Positions 9,598 through 19,358 of a DNA stretch of 64,000 bases are shown piece by piece. A program made the translations under genes and the position numbers. Numbering within the stretch: position 1 is the stretch's first letter; every line of letters starts with the position of its first letter. The notes below the pieces were generated by a model that worked only from the letters and a program-made list of their open reading frames with translations, had not been told where the DNA came from and did not search any database. The DNA is from Candidatus Peribacteria bacterium. Lineage in GTDB: Bacteria > Patescibacteriota > Gracilibacteria > Peribacterales > Peribacteraceae. The stretch spans positions 1 to 64,000 of the forward strand of contig JABICL010000002.1 of the NCBI GenBank assembly GCA_018652265.1, written 5' to 3'.

Positions 9598-9698
9598 GAC
9601 TTAGGTATTTTAGGTACATTACGTACATTAGGTATCTTAAGTGAGTAAATTAGGTTACCTAAAGTACTTAAGATACCTAAGATACCTAAAGTACCTCC
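9598..9698. repeat. Inverted short-period degenerate repeats (TTAGGTA words)
   Basis: gacttaggtattttaggtacattacgtacattaggtatcttaagt ... aggttacctaaagtacttaagatacctaagatacctaaagtacct. Confidence 0.75.
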
Positions 9699-9761
9699 TC
9701 CGATTGATATAAACCTCAATACACCTTAAAATCCCATCGATACTTATTTTCCCAAGAAAAA

Positions 9762-11792
9762 ATGCCAGCTACTTCCCTACTTTCACTTGTAATGATTTGT
9801 GCCGCTGTCGGTTTAGTAACAGCAATACTTTTTAGTATAAGAATTATTAGTTTCCCTACAGGGAATGAGACAATGACAGATTTGTCGAAAAAAATAAGAG
9901 ATGGTTCAATGGCATTTCTAAGAAAAGAGTACAGCGTGATAGCAATATTTATGGTTATTGCTGCATTTCTAATCTTTTACTTTTTAGATGAAGGAGGTAC
10001 TCCATTTACTACAGTTAGTTTCATAATAGGTGCTGTTGCTTCTATGGCAGCAGGATTCATAGGAATGTATACAGCAACATCTGCAAACGTAAGAACAGCT
10101 CAAGCTGCTAGAACTTCTTTGAGCTCTGCACTGAGAGTTGCATTCTTATCTGGATCTACTCTAGGACTCAGTGTTGTAGGACTTGGACTTCTAGGCCTTA
10201 CAAGTATTTTCTATTACTTAGGAACTGCAGGAGGACAAACTCTTGATTCTTCTTTACAAATTCTCACTGGATTTGGTTTTGGAGCATCATCCATAGCTTT
10301 ATTTGCTCGTGTAGGAGGAGGAATTTATACAAAGGCAGCAGATGTAGGAGCCGATTTGGTAGGAAAGGTAGAAGCAGGCATCCCAGAAGACGATCCTAGA
10401 AACCCTGCAGTTATCGCAGATAATGTAGGAGACAATGTAGGAGATGTAGCAGGAATGGGAGCAGATCTTTTCGAAAGTTACGTAGGGTCAATAATCGCAG
10501 CAATGATTATTGGATGGGCTGGAATGAAAACAGAGGCAGCAGTGTTTTTTCCTCTTATGATTGCAGGACTTGGAATACTCGCGAGTGTAATTTCTACATT
10601 CTTTGTAAGATCAAAAACTTCAGGTGGTATTCATGCAGCTCTTAAAAAAGGAATATTTATAAGTTCTGGGATCGTAATCGTTGGAGCTTATATTCTCGCA
10701 AATAATTTCTTTAGTAGCAGCATATTTGTAGGAATATATATCGCACTGATTGCAGGACTGGTTGCTGGAGTAATTATCGGACTACTTACCGAGTACTACA
10801 CTTCCGCAGATTTCGCTCCAGTAAAACACGTAGCAAAAGCATCAGAAACAGGAGCAGCTACAAATATAATTGGAGGACTTGCTCTTGGATATTTATCTAC
10901 AGCATTTCCTATTCTCGTACTTGTACTTGCTATAGGAATAGCTCACACATCTGCAGGACTTTATGGTATTGCAATATCTGCAGTAGGAATGCTTTCTACA
11001 CTTGGAGCATCATTAGCAGTAGATGCTTACGGACCAGTAGCAGATAATGCTGGTGGGATAGCAGAAATGAGCAAATTACCAGAAACAGTACGTAAAAACA
11101 CTGACAAGTTAGACTCTGCAGGAAACACAACCGCAGCAATCGGAAAAGGTTTTGCTATAGGTTCTGCAGCTCTTACAGCCTTAGCTCTTTTCTCTGCTTT
11201 CTCTGAAGCAGCAAACCTACACACTATAGATCTAAAACAACCAATGGTTCTAATTGGATTATTTATAGGAGGAATGCTTCCATTCTTATTTTCTTCTATG
11301 ACAATGAGCGCAGTAGGCAGAGCAGCTCATGCAATGATCGATGAAGTAAGAAGACAGTTCAAAGAAATTCCAGGATTACTAAAAGGTACAGCAGAAGGAG
11401 ATACTGAAAGATGTGTTTCTATCTCTACCACAGCAGCTATAAGAGAAATGGTTCCTCCAGGACTTCTCGCAATTGCTGCCCCTATAACAGTAGGACTAGT
11501 ACTAGGAGCACAAGCTCTTGGTGGATTACTCGCTGGCGCACTAGTAACCGGAGTACTACTTGCTATCTCTATGGCAAATAGTGGTGGGGCTTGGGACAAT
11601 GCCAAGAAGTATATAGAAACTGGCAAACACGGAGGCAAAGGTTCCGATCCTCACAAAGCAGCTGTTACAGGTGACACAGTTGGTGATCCATTCAAGGATA
11701 CTTCTGGTCCATCAATTAATATTCTAATCAAATTGATGACCATAGTGAGCTTGCTTACTGCAGGGCTATACACTGCTGGCGGGATGCTTTAG
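9762..11792 (+). CDS. hppA: membrane-bound pyrophosphatase (ion-translocating)
   Basis: About 15 TM helices, [79 protein letters not shown]. Confidence 0.96.
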   Translation: MPATSLLSLVMICAAVGLVTAILFSIRIISFPTGNETMTDLSKKIRDGSMAFLRKEYSVIAIFMVIAAFLIFYFLDEGGTPFTTVSFIIGAVASMAAGFIGMYTATSANVRTAQAARTSLSSALRVAFLSGSTLGLSVVGLGLLGLTSIFYYLGTAGGQTLDSSLQILTGFGFGASSIALFARVGGGIYTKAADVGADLVGKVEAGIPEDDPRNPAVIADNVGDNVGDVAGMGADLFESYVGSIIAAMIIGWAGMKTEAAVFFPLMIAGLGILASVISTFFVRSKTSGGIHAALKKGIFISSGIVIVGAYILANNFFSSSIFVGIYIALIAGLVAGVIIGLLTEYYTSADFAPVKHVAKASETGAATNIIGGLALGYLSTAFPILVLVLAIGIAHTSAGLYGIAISAVGMLSTLGASLAVDAYGPVADNAGGIAEMSKLPETVRKNTDKLDSAGNTTAAIGKGFAIGSAALTALALFSAFSEAANLHTIDLKQPMVLIGLFIGGMLPFLFSSMTMSAVGRAAHAMIDEVRRQFKEIPGLLKGTAEGDTERCVSISTTAAIREMVPPGLLAIAAPITVGLVLGAQALGGLLAGALVTGVLLAISMANSGGAWDNAKKYIETGKHGGKGSDPHKAAVTGDTVGDPFKDTSGPSINILIKLMTIVSLLTAGLYTAGGML

Positions 11793-11837
11793 AAGCTTAG
11801 GACTTTAAGGGATTAGGGATTTTTAGGTTTTTATAAA

Positions 11838-12026
11838 CTATTTGTCTTCAATATCTCTAAATCCACCGATATGAGGTTCTCCAAAATCTGTTTTAACTTC
11901 ATTATGTGTATTGTGACCATATCCGAGTATTCCCGCTAATTGTTCCCCAAAACCATAATTAGGCTGATCAGGCCTAGACTTCATTTTGGTATTTTCTGCT
12001 ACTTCAATTTGTAGTTTTTCAGACAT
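11838..12026 (-). CDS. small hypothetical protein
   Basis: MSEKLQIEVAENTKMKSRPDQPNYGFGEQLAGILGYGHNTHNEVKTDFGEPHIGGFRDIEDK; short, weak evidence. Confidence 0.35.
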   Translation of the reverse strand: MSEKLQIEVAENTKMKSRPDQPNYGFGEQLAGILGYGHNTHNEVKTDFGEPHIGGFRDIEDK

Positions 12027-12085
12027 TTTGAAAGACAAAGTAATAATTAATAATCTATGAATCAAACGTTTTCTCTGGAAATTGT

Positions 12086-12180
12086 GGCTTTCCTCGACCA
12101 AGTCCGCCGAGGCGGACGAGTGGAGAGGTTAACTGAAACCACCTCTCGACGTTTGCAATTGGCAAACGCTCGAGGAGAGC
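12086..12180. repeat. Family-1 palindromic element (long form) upstream of pyrG
   Basis: ctttcctcgaccaaGTCCGCCgaGGCGGACgagtggagaggtt...acctctcgaCGTTTGCaattGGCAAACGctcgaggagagc. Confidence 0.8.
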
Positions 12181-12312
12181 GCGCAATATATGTGACTCAT
12201 ATAGCCCTTTTCAACCAATTACTTGCTTATTTTCTTCGAATGAGTAGAATGCATGGCGGGCACCAAAAATTATTTGCCCGGAGTTCCCCCGATGAACTTC
12301 CCTATTTCTACT

Positions 12313-13944
12313 ATGGCTAAACCTAAAAAGAAAAATTATCGTTTTGTAATTGTTACAGGAGGAGTGTGCAGCTCACTCGGAAAAGGAATAGCAATCGCAT
12401 CTATAGGAGCGATTGTAAAATCCTGTGGATTTAAAGTATTTGTACAAAAACTAGATCCTTATCTAAACGTCGATCCTGGAACCATGAGTCCATTCCAACA
12501 TGGAGAAGTATATGTAACAGATGATGGAGCAGAAACAGATCTAGATCTTGGCCACTACGAAAGATTCATAGATGAGCCTATGAGTAAATTAAGCACAGTA
12601 ACTACTGGTCAGATATATCAATCAGTACTTGGAAAAGAAAGAAAAGGATCTTATCTAGGTAAAACTATTCAAGTAGTTCCTCATATAACAGATGAAATAA
12701 AGAAATCTATGAAAGAAGCAGCAGAAAAATCTGGATGTGATGTGATGATGCTAGAAATCGGAGGAACAGTAGGAGATATAGAAGGCGAGCCATTTTTAGA
12801 AGCAGTAAGACAACTTAAGTCTGATCTAGGAGAAGAAAGAATATTCCATGTTCATCTCACACTTCTGCCCTATCTAGAAGGAAGCAAAGAACTAAAAACA
12901 AAACCAACACAACTATCTATAAGAGAGCTAAGAAGAATAGGCCTTCATCCAGATATGATTCTGGCTCGTGCTGATTACAATATTCCAAAAGATTTACTCA
13001 CAAAGATAAGCAACTTCTGTGGCGTAGATGAAAATGCTGTTATTCCAGCACAAACAATGAAATCTATATATGACGTTCCTCTGGAATTTAATAAATATAA
13101 AGTTGGAGAAATAATCGCAGAAAAATTGAAACTTGGAAAAGTAAGCCCAAATATGAAGAAATGGAAAGATGGCAAAAAGCGCCATGGGCAAGTTACAAAA
13201 GAAATGCCTATAGCCATAGTTGGCAAGTACACATTTCTAGATGATGCTTATTTGAGTGTAATAGAAGCTATTAAATCCGCTGCAGTATTTCACAAGCACA
13301 AAGCAAAAATAGTATGGATAGACTCGGAAAAACTAGAAGCAAAAGATAAAAAAACTTGGAATGACCTAAAGAAATGCAAAGGCATGGTAATACCTGGAGG
13401 ATTTGGATTACGCGGAATAGAAGGAAAGATAGCAGCAGCTAAATATGCTAGAGAAAAGAAAATTCCATACCTCGGGCTATGTCTTGGATCACAAATTCTA
13501 GCTATAGAATTCGCCAGACACGCACTTAAAGATAATAAACTCACAAGCGAAGAATTCGATGAAGGAGAAAAAGTAAGTCCAGACAAATACGTAGTTCACT
13601 TTTTACCTGGACAACACAAAGGAAGAGCAAAAGGCGGAACACTTAGACTAGGTGCTTGGCCATGTGTACTTAAAGCCGGAACCAAAGCAAGAGGTGCTTA
13701 CAAGAAAAAGGAAATCTCCGAACGACACAGGCACAGATATGAATTTAATAATGACTACAGAGAAGCTCTAGAGAATAAAGGCTTAATAGTTTCTGGAGAT
13801 TCTCCAAAAGGAGATCTAATGGAAATAGTAGAGATAAAAGATCATCCATTTATGCTTGGTTCACAATTCCATCCAGAGTTCACAAGTAGACCACATAGAC
13901 CACATCCGTTGTTTGAAGCGTTTGTAGGGGCAGCAACGAGGTAA
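12313..13944 (+). CDS. pyrG: CTP synthase
   Basis: RFVIVTGGVCSSLGKGIAIASIG; glutaminase motifs GLCLGSQ and QFHPEFTSRP. Start at MAKPKKKNY. Confidence 0.96.
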   Translation: MAKPKKKNYRFVIVTGGVCSSLGKGIAIASIGAIVKSCGFKVFVQKLDPYLNVDPGTMSPFQHGEVYVTDDGAETDLDLGHYERFIDEPMSKLSTVTTGQIYQSVLGKERKGSYLGKTIQVVPHITDEIKKSMKEAAEKSGCDVMMLEIGGTVGDIEGEPFLEAVRQLKSDLGEERIFHVHLTLLPYLEGSKELKTKPTQLSIRELRRIGLHPDMILARADYNIPKDLLTKISNFCGVDENAVIPAQTMKSIYDVPLEFNKYKVGEIIAEKLKLGKVSPNMKKWKDGKKRHGQVTKEMPIAIVGKYTFLDDAYLSVIEAIKSAAVFHKHKAKIVWIDSEKLEAKDKKTWNDLKKCKGMVIPGGFGLRGIEGKIAAAKYAREKKIPYLGLCLGSQILAIEFARHALKDNKLTSEEFDEGEKVSPDKYVVHFLPGQHKGRAKGGTLRLGAWPCVLKAGTKARGAYKKKEISERHRHRYEFNNDYREALENKGLIVSGDSPKGDLMEIVEIKDHPFMLGSQFHPEFTSRPHRPHPLFEAFVGAATR

Positions 13945-13981
13945 GGGAAACAAGGAAATCAAAGGAATCGAGGAAATCAAA
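13944..13981. repeat. Short-period degenerate repeat, left arm (IVP/livG locus)
   Basis: agggaaacaaggaaatcaaaggaatcgaggaaatcaaagg; inverse of 15124..15167. Confidence 0.7.
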
Positions 13982-14008
13982 GGTCTACTGTTGTGATAGA
14001 ATCTCGAA

Positions 14009-14383
14009 GTGACAAAACGCCCGTATGAAAAGATAATAGCTTGGCAGGAAGCATACAAACTGTGCATTCTGATATACAAAATCACTGCAGATTTTCCAAA
14101 TCACGAAACTTTTGGACTGCGAAGTCAGATAAGAAGAGCATCTTACAGCGTTGTCTTAAATATAGTTGAAGGAAATAGAAAAAAATCTAAGAAAGAGAAA
14201 ATTCAATTTTTTGAGAGGTCAGCTGCATCTCTCGAAGAATCACACTGTGCAGCAAAGCTTTCACTTGATTTGTGTTATATAACAGATGAACAATATACTG
14301 AAATAGATTCAGGTGTTAATCGCACTAGTTATTTATTAATCAAATTAATAAATTCATATAAAGAATCTTTCACTACATCATAA
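14009..14383 (+). CDS. four helix bundle protein (S23/IVP family)
   Basis: KRPYEKIIAWQEAYKLCILIYKITADFPNHETFGLRSQIRRASYSVVLNIVEGNRKKSKKEKIQFFERSAASLEESHCAAKLSLDLCYITDEQY; classic TIGR02436/PF05635 pattern. Confidence 0.88.
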   Translation: MTKRPYEKIIAWQEAYKLCILIYKITADFPNHETFGLRSQIRRASYSVVLNIVEGNRKKSKKEKIQFFERSAASLEESHCAAKLSLDLCYITDEQYTEIDSGVNRTSYLLIKLINSYKESFTTS

Positions 14384-15118
14384 ATGCCAATCTTATCTAC
14401 AAATTCTTTGTCCCTAGAAATCAACGGCCAACAGATACTAAAAGAAGTTTCTTTCTCTATAGAAAAAGGAGAGATAGTTGGACTCATTGGTCCAAATGGA
14501 TCAGGAAAGACTACTCTATTCAACGTTCTATCTGGATTTTTGAAACATACAGATGGAAAAATAGATTTTGAAGAAACAGATATATCAGAAGTATCTGCGC
14601 CAAAGCGTGCACAAATGGGAATAGGTAGAGTTTTCCAGAATTTTGGAATTTTTCGTGAAATGACATTAGAAGAAAATGTTCTTGTCGCATTGGAATCTCT
14701 GCCAAAAGAAAAAAGAGGTGAAATAAATAATCTAAAGGAGAAAACAAAAGAAACTTTAGAATTTATAGGCCTAGCTAATCGTGCAAAAGAAAAAGCGAGC
14801 TCACTGTCTGGTGGCCAAATGAGATTACTAGAAATAGGCAGAACCCTTGCAAGTGGCAAAGAGCTGTTTTTGCTAGATGAGCCCACCGCTGGAGTTTCGC
14901 CTAAGATGACCAATGATGTTTCTTCTCTAATCAGAGAGCTGAAAGATGATGGAAAGACAGTAATGATCATCGAACACGATCTTCCATTTATTGCGCAAAT
15001 TTGTGATCGAGTATTTGTTCTAGATGTTGGATCTATAGTTCTCGAAGGAGATCCTCAGTCAGTTCAACACGATGTGAGACTGAAGGAAATATATTTTGGT
15101 GCAGATCCAACGAATTAA
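14384..15118 (+). CDS. livG: ABC transporter ATP-binding protein, LivG-like
   Basis: Walker A GPNGSGKTTLFN, signature LSGGQMRLLEIGRTLA, Walker B LFLLDEP, adjacent to Liv components. Confidence 0.88.
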   Translation: MPILSTNSLSLEINGQQILKEVSFSIEKGEIVGLIGPNGSGKTTLFNVLSGFLKHTDGKIDFEETDISEVSAPKRAQMGIGRVFQNFGIFREMTLEENVLVALESLPKEKRGEINNLKEKTKETLEFIGLANRAKEKASSLSGGQMRLLEIGRTLASGKELFLLDEPTAGVSPKMTNDVSSLIRELKDDGKTVMIIEHDLPFIAQICDRVFVLDVGSIVLEGDPQSVQHDVRLKEIYFGADPTN

Positions 15119-15123
15119 TAGGT

Positions 15124-15167
15124 ATCCTTGATTTCTTTGATTCCCTTGTTTCCCTTGATTTCTTTAT
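15124..15167. repeat. Short-period degenerate repeat, right arm (IVP/livG locus)
   Basis: tccttgatttctttgattcccttgtttcccttgatttctttatg. Confidence 0.7.
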
Positions 15168-15225
15168 GCAAGTTTTCTGCTAAAATCCCAAACACTACGT
15201 TTTTGTAAATTTAACTAAAATTATT

Positions 15226-16377
15226 ATGAATAAATTAGCAACAATAGCCTTATTTGCCATTATTCTGTCATCTTGCACAGGAGAACCAGCAGGAGAAGAA
15301 GGAGCAGATTCTACTGAACCTATAAAAATCGGATTTATAGGACCTCTCACAGGAGACGCTGCTGCTTTTGGTAGCGATGCAATAAATGGAGCAAAAATCG
15401 CTGTAGAAGAAATAAATGCAGAAGGCGGAATAAATGGAAGACAAATATCTATAATCGCAGAAGATGCAAGATGCACAGGAGGAGATGCAGTATCTGCAGC
15501 TCAAAAACTTATAAATATAGATAAAGTAGATGTAATAGCAGGAGGACAATGTAGTGGAGAAACTCTTGCAGCTGCTCCAGTAGCAGAAGCAGCTCAAATA
15601 GTTATAATGTCAGCAGTATCTAGCAGTCCAGACATTACAAATGCTGGAGATTTTGTATTTAGAGTATATCCAAGCGACGCACTCAAGGGTGCTGCTCTTG
15701 CCAATTATTTCGATAGCAAGGGATACACAAAAATAGCAATGATTTCCGAAAACACTGATTTTTGTATTGGAGTACAAAATGTTATATCAGAATCCACAGC
15801 TAAATCAGGAGGAGAAATGGTATTTAATGAACTAGTAGAGCCAGGAACAAAGGATTACAGATCTCTAATGACCAGACTAAAAGATATAGACTTCGATGTA
15901 TTTCTAGTAAATAGTCAATCTGATTCAACAGGCGGCGCTATGGTTCAACAAATGAGAGAGCTAGGAATGGAAAATGAAATTGTAGGAACAGACACTCTTG
16001 ATTCTATAACGCTTGGACAAGTTATGGGAGAAGCAATGGAAGGAGTAAAAGTTCTATCTGTTCCATCTCTAAGTGCATCTGATCCTAAAGGTGGACCATT
16101 TGTACAAAAATTCACAGAGAAATATGGAAATGCACAACAAAGCACATTCTTTGCGGCTCTTTCTTATGAATCAATAAGGGTACTTATAGATGTTATGAAC
16201 AAAGTAGGGACAGATGGTCCCGCAATGCGTGATGCTCTCTACGGCCACACAGGTTACGATAGTATCGTGGGAACTATTACATTTGATGAATTTGGTGATG
16301 TAGAAGGAATTCCTTATGCACTCAAAGAATTTCAAGATGGAGAACTAGTAGAAGTAGAGAGAATTCCACTCAACTAG
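15226..16377 (+). CDS. livK: Liv-type ABC transporter substrate-binding lipoprotein
   Basis: Lipobox LSSC; PIKIGFIGPLTGDAAAFGSDAINGAKIAVEEINAEGGINGRQISIIAEDA, periplasmic binding protein type I. Confidence 0.9.
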   Translation: MNKLATIALFAIILSSCTGEPAGEEGADSTEPIKIGFIGPLTGDAAAFGSDAINGAKIAVEEINAEGGINGRQISIIAEDARCTGGDAVSAAQKLINIDKVDVIAGGQCSGETLAAAPVAEAAQIVIMSAVSSSPDITNAGDFVFRVYPSDALKGAALANYFDSKGYTKIAMISENTDFCIGVQNVISESTAKSGGEMVFNELVEPGTKDYRSLMTRLKDIDFDVFLVNSQSDSTGGAMVQQMRELGMENEIVGTDTLDSITLGQVMGEAMEGVKVLSVPSLSASDPKGGPFVQKFTEKYGNAQQSTFFAALSYESIRVLIDVMNKVGTDGPAMRDALYGHTGYDSIVGTITFDEFGDVEGIPYALKEFQDGELVEVERIPLN

Positions 16378-16396
16378 AAGCTATAATATGTCTTGA

Positions 16397-17278
16397 ATGC
16401 AATTAATATTTAATGCTCTAATCGCTGGATCGCTAGCTGCCCTAATCGCAGGAGGACTCTCGCTCGTATATGGAACTCTTGGAGTATTTAATATGGCACT
16501 TGGACAGATGGTGCTATTTGGCGGATATATCACGTGGTTTTTGCATATACAAATGGAAATACCTCTCCTTATGAGCATATGTGGAGGAGCTCTATTTGGT
16601 GCTCTGCTTGCATGGTTTACTTTCGAAGTATTTGTAAATCCATTTTATAAGAGACACAGATTTCTACCACTTGTTACAACGATTGCTCTCAGTATGATCC
16701 TGGATGGACTTATTCTTATAATCTTCAAAAGTAGTCCAAAGGGAATATTGCAAGGCTTAAAAAACTCTGTAGAAATATTTGGTGCCATCATAAGCACAGA
16801 ACAAATAGCACTGATTGCATTTACAATACTTATACTTTGCTCGTTTGCTTACGTACTTCATTCAACATCTATAGGAAGAAAAATTCGTGCAGTAGTACAA
16901 CATCCACAAGCTGCTATGAGTCTTGGGATTAGAAGTCCTCAATTACATCGTTTAATCTTTATATCCAGCGGAGTACTTGCAAGCTTTGGTGGAATATTTA
17001 TAGGAATAGACCAGAACCTATCCCCTGTCCTTGGCTTCCCTATAACCATAAAAGCATATGCAGCAATAATTGCAGGTGGGAGAGGCCATTTCTGGGGAGC
17101 GATAATATGTGCATACCTGATAGCACTCATAGAACAACTAGTAGTTGGGATTCCACTGCTTCCTGGAGGCAATTATATTCCTGCAGGTTACCAACACTCT
17201 GTTGCACTATTTTTCATAATAGTATTTCTAATATTTAAACCTACTGGACTTTTCTGTTCACGACTTCGCACTGCATAA
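16397..17278 (+). CDS. livH: Liv-type ABC transporter permease, LivH-like
   Basis: Multi-TM; LIAGSLAALIAGGLSLVYGTLGVFNMALGQMVLFGGY; IRAVVQHPQAAMSLGI. Confidence 0.9.
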   Translation: MQLIFNALIAGSLAALIAGGLSLVYGTLGVFNMALGQMVLFGGYITWFLHIQMEIPLLMSICGGALFGALLAWFTFEVFVNPFYKRHRFLPLVTTIALSMILDGLILIIFKSSPKGILQGLKNSVEIFGAIISTEQIALIAFTILILCSFAYVLHSTSIGRKIRAVVQHPQAAMSLGIRSPQLHRLIFISSGVLASFGGIFIGIDQNLSPVLGFPITIKAYAAIIAGGRGHFWGAIICAYLIALIEQLVVGIPLLPGGNYIPAGYQHSVALFFIIVFLIFKPTGLFCSRLRTA

Positions 17279-17282
17279 AATT

Positions 17283-18137
17283 ATGCCATTCTTTATTCAC
17301 ATATTATTTGTAATCTCAAACTGGATACCCTCCATGTTGAGTCACAATGTAATCTTTGGAAAAGGAAAAATCTTCCACTTCGGACCAATGGGGGTGGCGA
17401 TCATATCTTCATACGGAATAGTAATAACTCTCAAATCAACTGGCAGCTTTGCTCTCGCATTCTTAGTAGGACTGGTTTGTGCCTTACTAATTTCTGCAGT
17501 ATTTGCATGGTTATCTGTAAAATTAGAACCAGATGCTCTGGGAGTAATAACTCTAGCAATGCATATAGCAATTTTGAATATTGCAATAAATTGGACCTCT
17601 CTAACTAGAGGAGCACTAGGCATTCCAGGAGTACCTAGACTATCTTTTTTCTCAAGTAATACAACGCTATCTATAACCATGGCAGTAGTTGCTGTGTTGT
17701 GGATTATATTTATGCTCTATCTGGATAGAAGCTCATTTGGCAGACAAATATCGGCTTTAGCCGAACATGAGTGGTATGCAAAATCTATAGGCATAAGTAA
17801 AATCAAAATTAATTTAATAGCATTCTTTATATATGCGCTAGGCATGACAATAGTTGCATTCTTTTCTATGCAATACCTGACGATACTGCATCCAAATGAC
17901 TTTATGTTTCCTGCCTTTATTTTTTATATTACCTGTGAACTTGCGGGTAAACCTGGAAGCGTACTTGGTGTAACTCTTGCAATAGTATTACTCACTATTC
18001 TAAAAGAAGGTCTTAGGTTTATGCCTATACCCACAGGCCTTACAGGGCCTTTGGAGCTTATAATCTTCGGAGTGATACTTTTTGTGGCTGTATGGTGGAG
18101 AAGAGACAGTGTTTTTCCGAATACGAGGAGTGTGTAA
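17283..18137 (+). CDS. livM: Liv-type ABC transporter permease, LivM-like
   Basis: Multi-TM; ALAEHEWYAKSIGISKIKINLIAFFIYALGM; follows livH. Confidence 0.87.
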   Translation: MPFFIHILFVISNWIPSMLSHNVIFGKGKIFHFGPMGVAIISSYGIVITLKSTGSFALAFLVGLVCALLISAVFAWLSVKLEPDALGVITLAMHIAILNIAINWTSLTRGALGIPGVPRLSFFSSNTTLSITMAVVAVLWIIFMLYLDRSSFGRQISALAEHEWYAKSIGISKIKINLIAFFIYALGMTIVAFFSMQYLTILHPNDFMFPAFIFYITCELAGKPGSVLGVTLAIVLLTILKEGLRFMPIPTGLTGPLELIIFGVILFVAVWWRRDSVFPNTRSV

Positions 18138-18194
18138 ATTGCCAAAAACACCCAATTTCGCTATAATATAAGCAATATATAACATAAACATAAA

Positions 18195-18449
18195 ATGATT
18201 CATCCAAAAAGAGACAACCACAGCTGGTTTGCATTTGCGCTCACATTCTGCGGAGTAGCACTATTCCTTGTAGGAATAATAATTGGACAGCCAGAGGTTG
18301 TACAAACATTGAATGAATACGGACTACATGGAGTAGCTCCAGAAGTGCCAAGACATGTCCCACAGTGGATGTTTATAATTGCATGCGCATTTGTTTCTAG
18401 TGCGGCCTTCTTAGACGTTAAACGTAGATTGGAAGTATTAGCTGACTAA
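18195..18449 (+). CDS. small membrane protein, hypothetical
   Basis: 84 aa with two hydrophobic segments. Confidence 0.5.
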   Translation: MIHPKRDNHSWFAFALTFCGVALFLVGIIIGQPEVVQTLNEYGLHGVAPEVPRHVPQWMFIIACAFVSSAAFLDVKRRLEVLAD

Positions 18450-18452
18450 CAT

Positions 18453-19355
18453 CTAAAATTTCTTTTTCCGCCCCAATTCATCTCTGTGATAAGCACCAAA
18501 CTCTGTAAGCTGTCTGCAGATGTCATTTGAGATTACAGGCCCATCTTTGCATACGCGAATCCCTAGTGGATCCATGCAGCAATTTCCACATAGTCCATAT
18601 CCACACTTCATGTAACGCTCAAGACTGAGGAAACATGTAACTTCTTCTTCTGCACAAATATCAGAGATTCTTTTTAGCATCATCTCTGGACCACAGGCGA
18701 AAACAGATGCTTTCCTCGAGTGAGGCTCCTCGCAAGGAGTCGAATCGAGAGGTGTATTTTTGCTTGCCTCTCCACTCGCGCTTTGGCGCTCGGTCGAGGA
18801 GAGCCTTTGATTTATTAGCTTCTCCAATATCTCAGTGTTATATCCCTTATGCCCTTCCGATCCATCATCAGTTGCGATGTGTAAGTTAGTATTTTCTAGC
18901 TTCTTAATCTCGTCTGTGTACAAAAGTAAATCTTTGCTTCTAGCTCCCACTATAAAGTCCACAGTGCATTCATCTTTCACAGCTTCATTTGCGACGAAGT
19001 ACATAGGAGCCGCTCCATATCCTCCAGCAACAAGTATTAGATGCTGGCCTTTTTTCCACTCGTAATGAGTTCCAAGAGGTCCTCGCAAGCCAACCAGATC
19101 TCCTACTTTGCATTTTGCGAGTTCAGTTGTCATATCACCCACTTGGAAGAAGGTAATGCTCAAGTTCTTACCATCATCCATAGACACACTCATAGGAACT
19201 TCATCTACACCCGGAAGCCACACCATTACAAACTGCCCTGGACGAGCGCCAAGTGAAACATCAAAAGTAAAAGTCTGTACCTGCTCAGTTTCTTTTTTTA
19301 TAGAAACTATTTTATAAGTTTTTGGAACGTTATTTTTTTTACAACCACAAGACAT
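18453..19355 (-). CDS. pyrK: dihydroorotate dehydrogenase electron transfer subunit (PyrK-like)
   Basis: FAD/NAD oxidoreductase fold, VFACGPEMMLKRI, C-terminal 2Fe-2S cysteines CGYGLCGNCCMDPLGIRVCKDGPV. Carries an in-frame Family-1 insertion. Confidence 0.92.
   Translation of the reverse strand: MSCGCKKNNVPKTYKIVSIKKETEQVQTFTFDVSLGARPGQFVMVWLPGVDEVPMSVSMDDGKNLSITFFQVGDMTTELAKCKVGDLVGLRGPLGTHYEWKKGQHLILVAGGYGAAPMYFVANEAVKDECTVDFIVGARSKDLLLYTDEIKKLENTNLHIATDDGSEGHKGYNTEILEKLINQRLSSTERQSASGEASKNTPLDSTPCEEPHSRKASVFACGPEMMLKRISDICAEEEVTCFLSLERYMKCGYGLCGNCCMDPLGIRVCKDGPVISNDICRQLTEFGAYHRDELGRKKKF
18709..18805. repeat. Family-1 palindromic element (long form) inside pyrK
   Basis: gctttcctcgagtgaggCTCCTcgcaAGGAGtcgaatcgagaggtg...gcctctccactcGCGCtttgGCGCtcggtcgaggagagc; ORF stays open (RLSSTERQSASGEASKNTPLDSTPCEEPHSRKA). 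Confidence 0.85.
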
Positions 19356-19358
19356 TTT

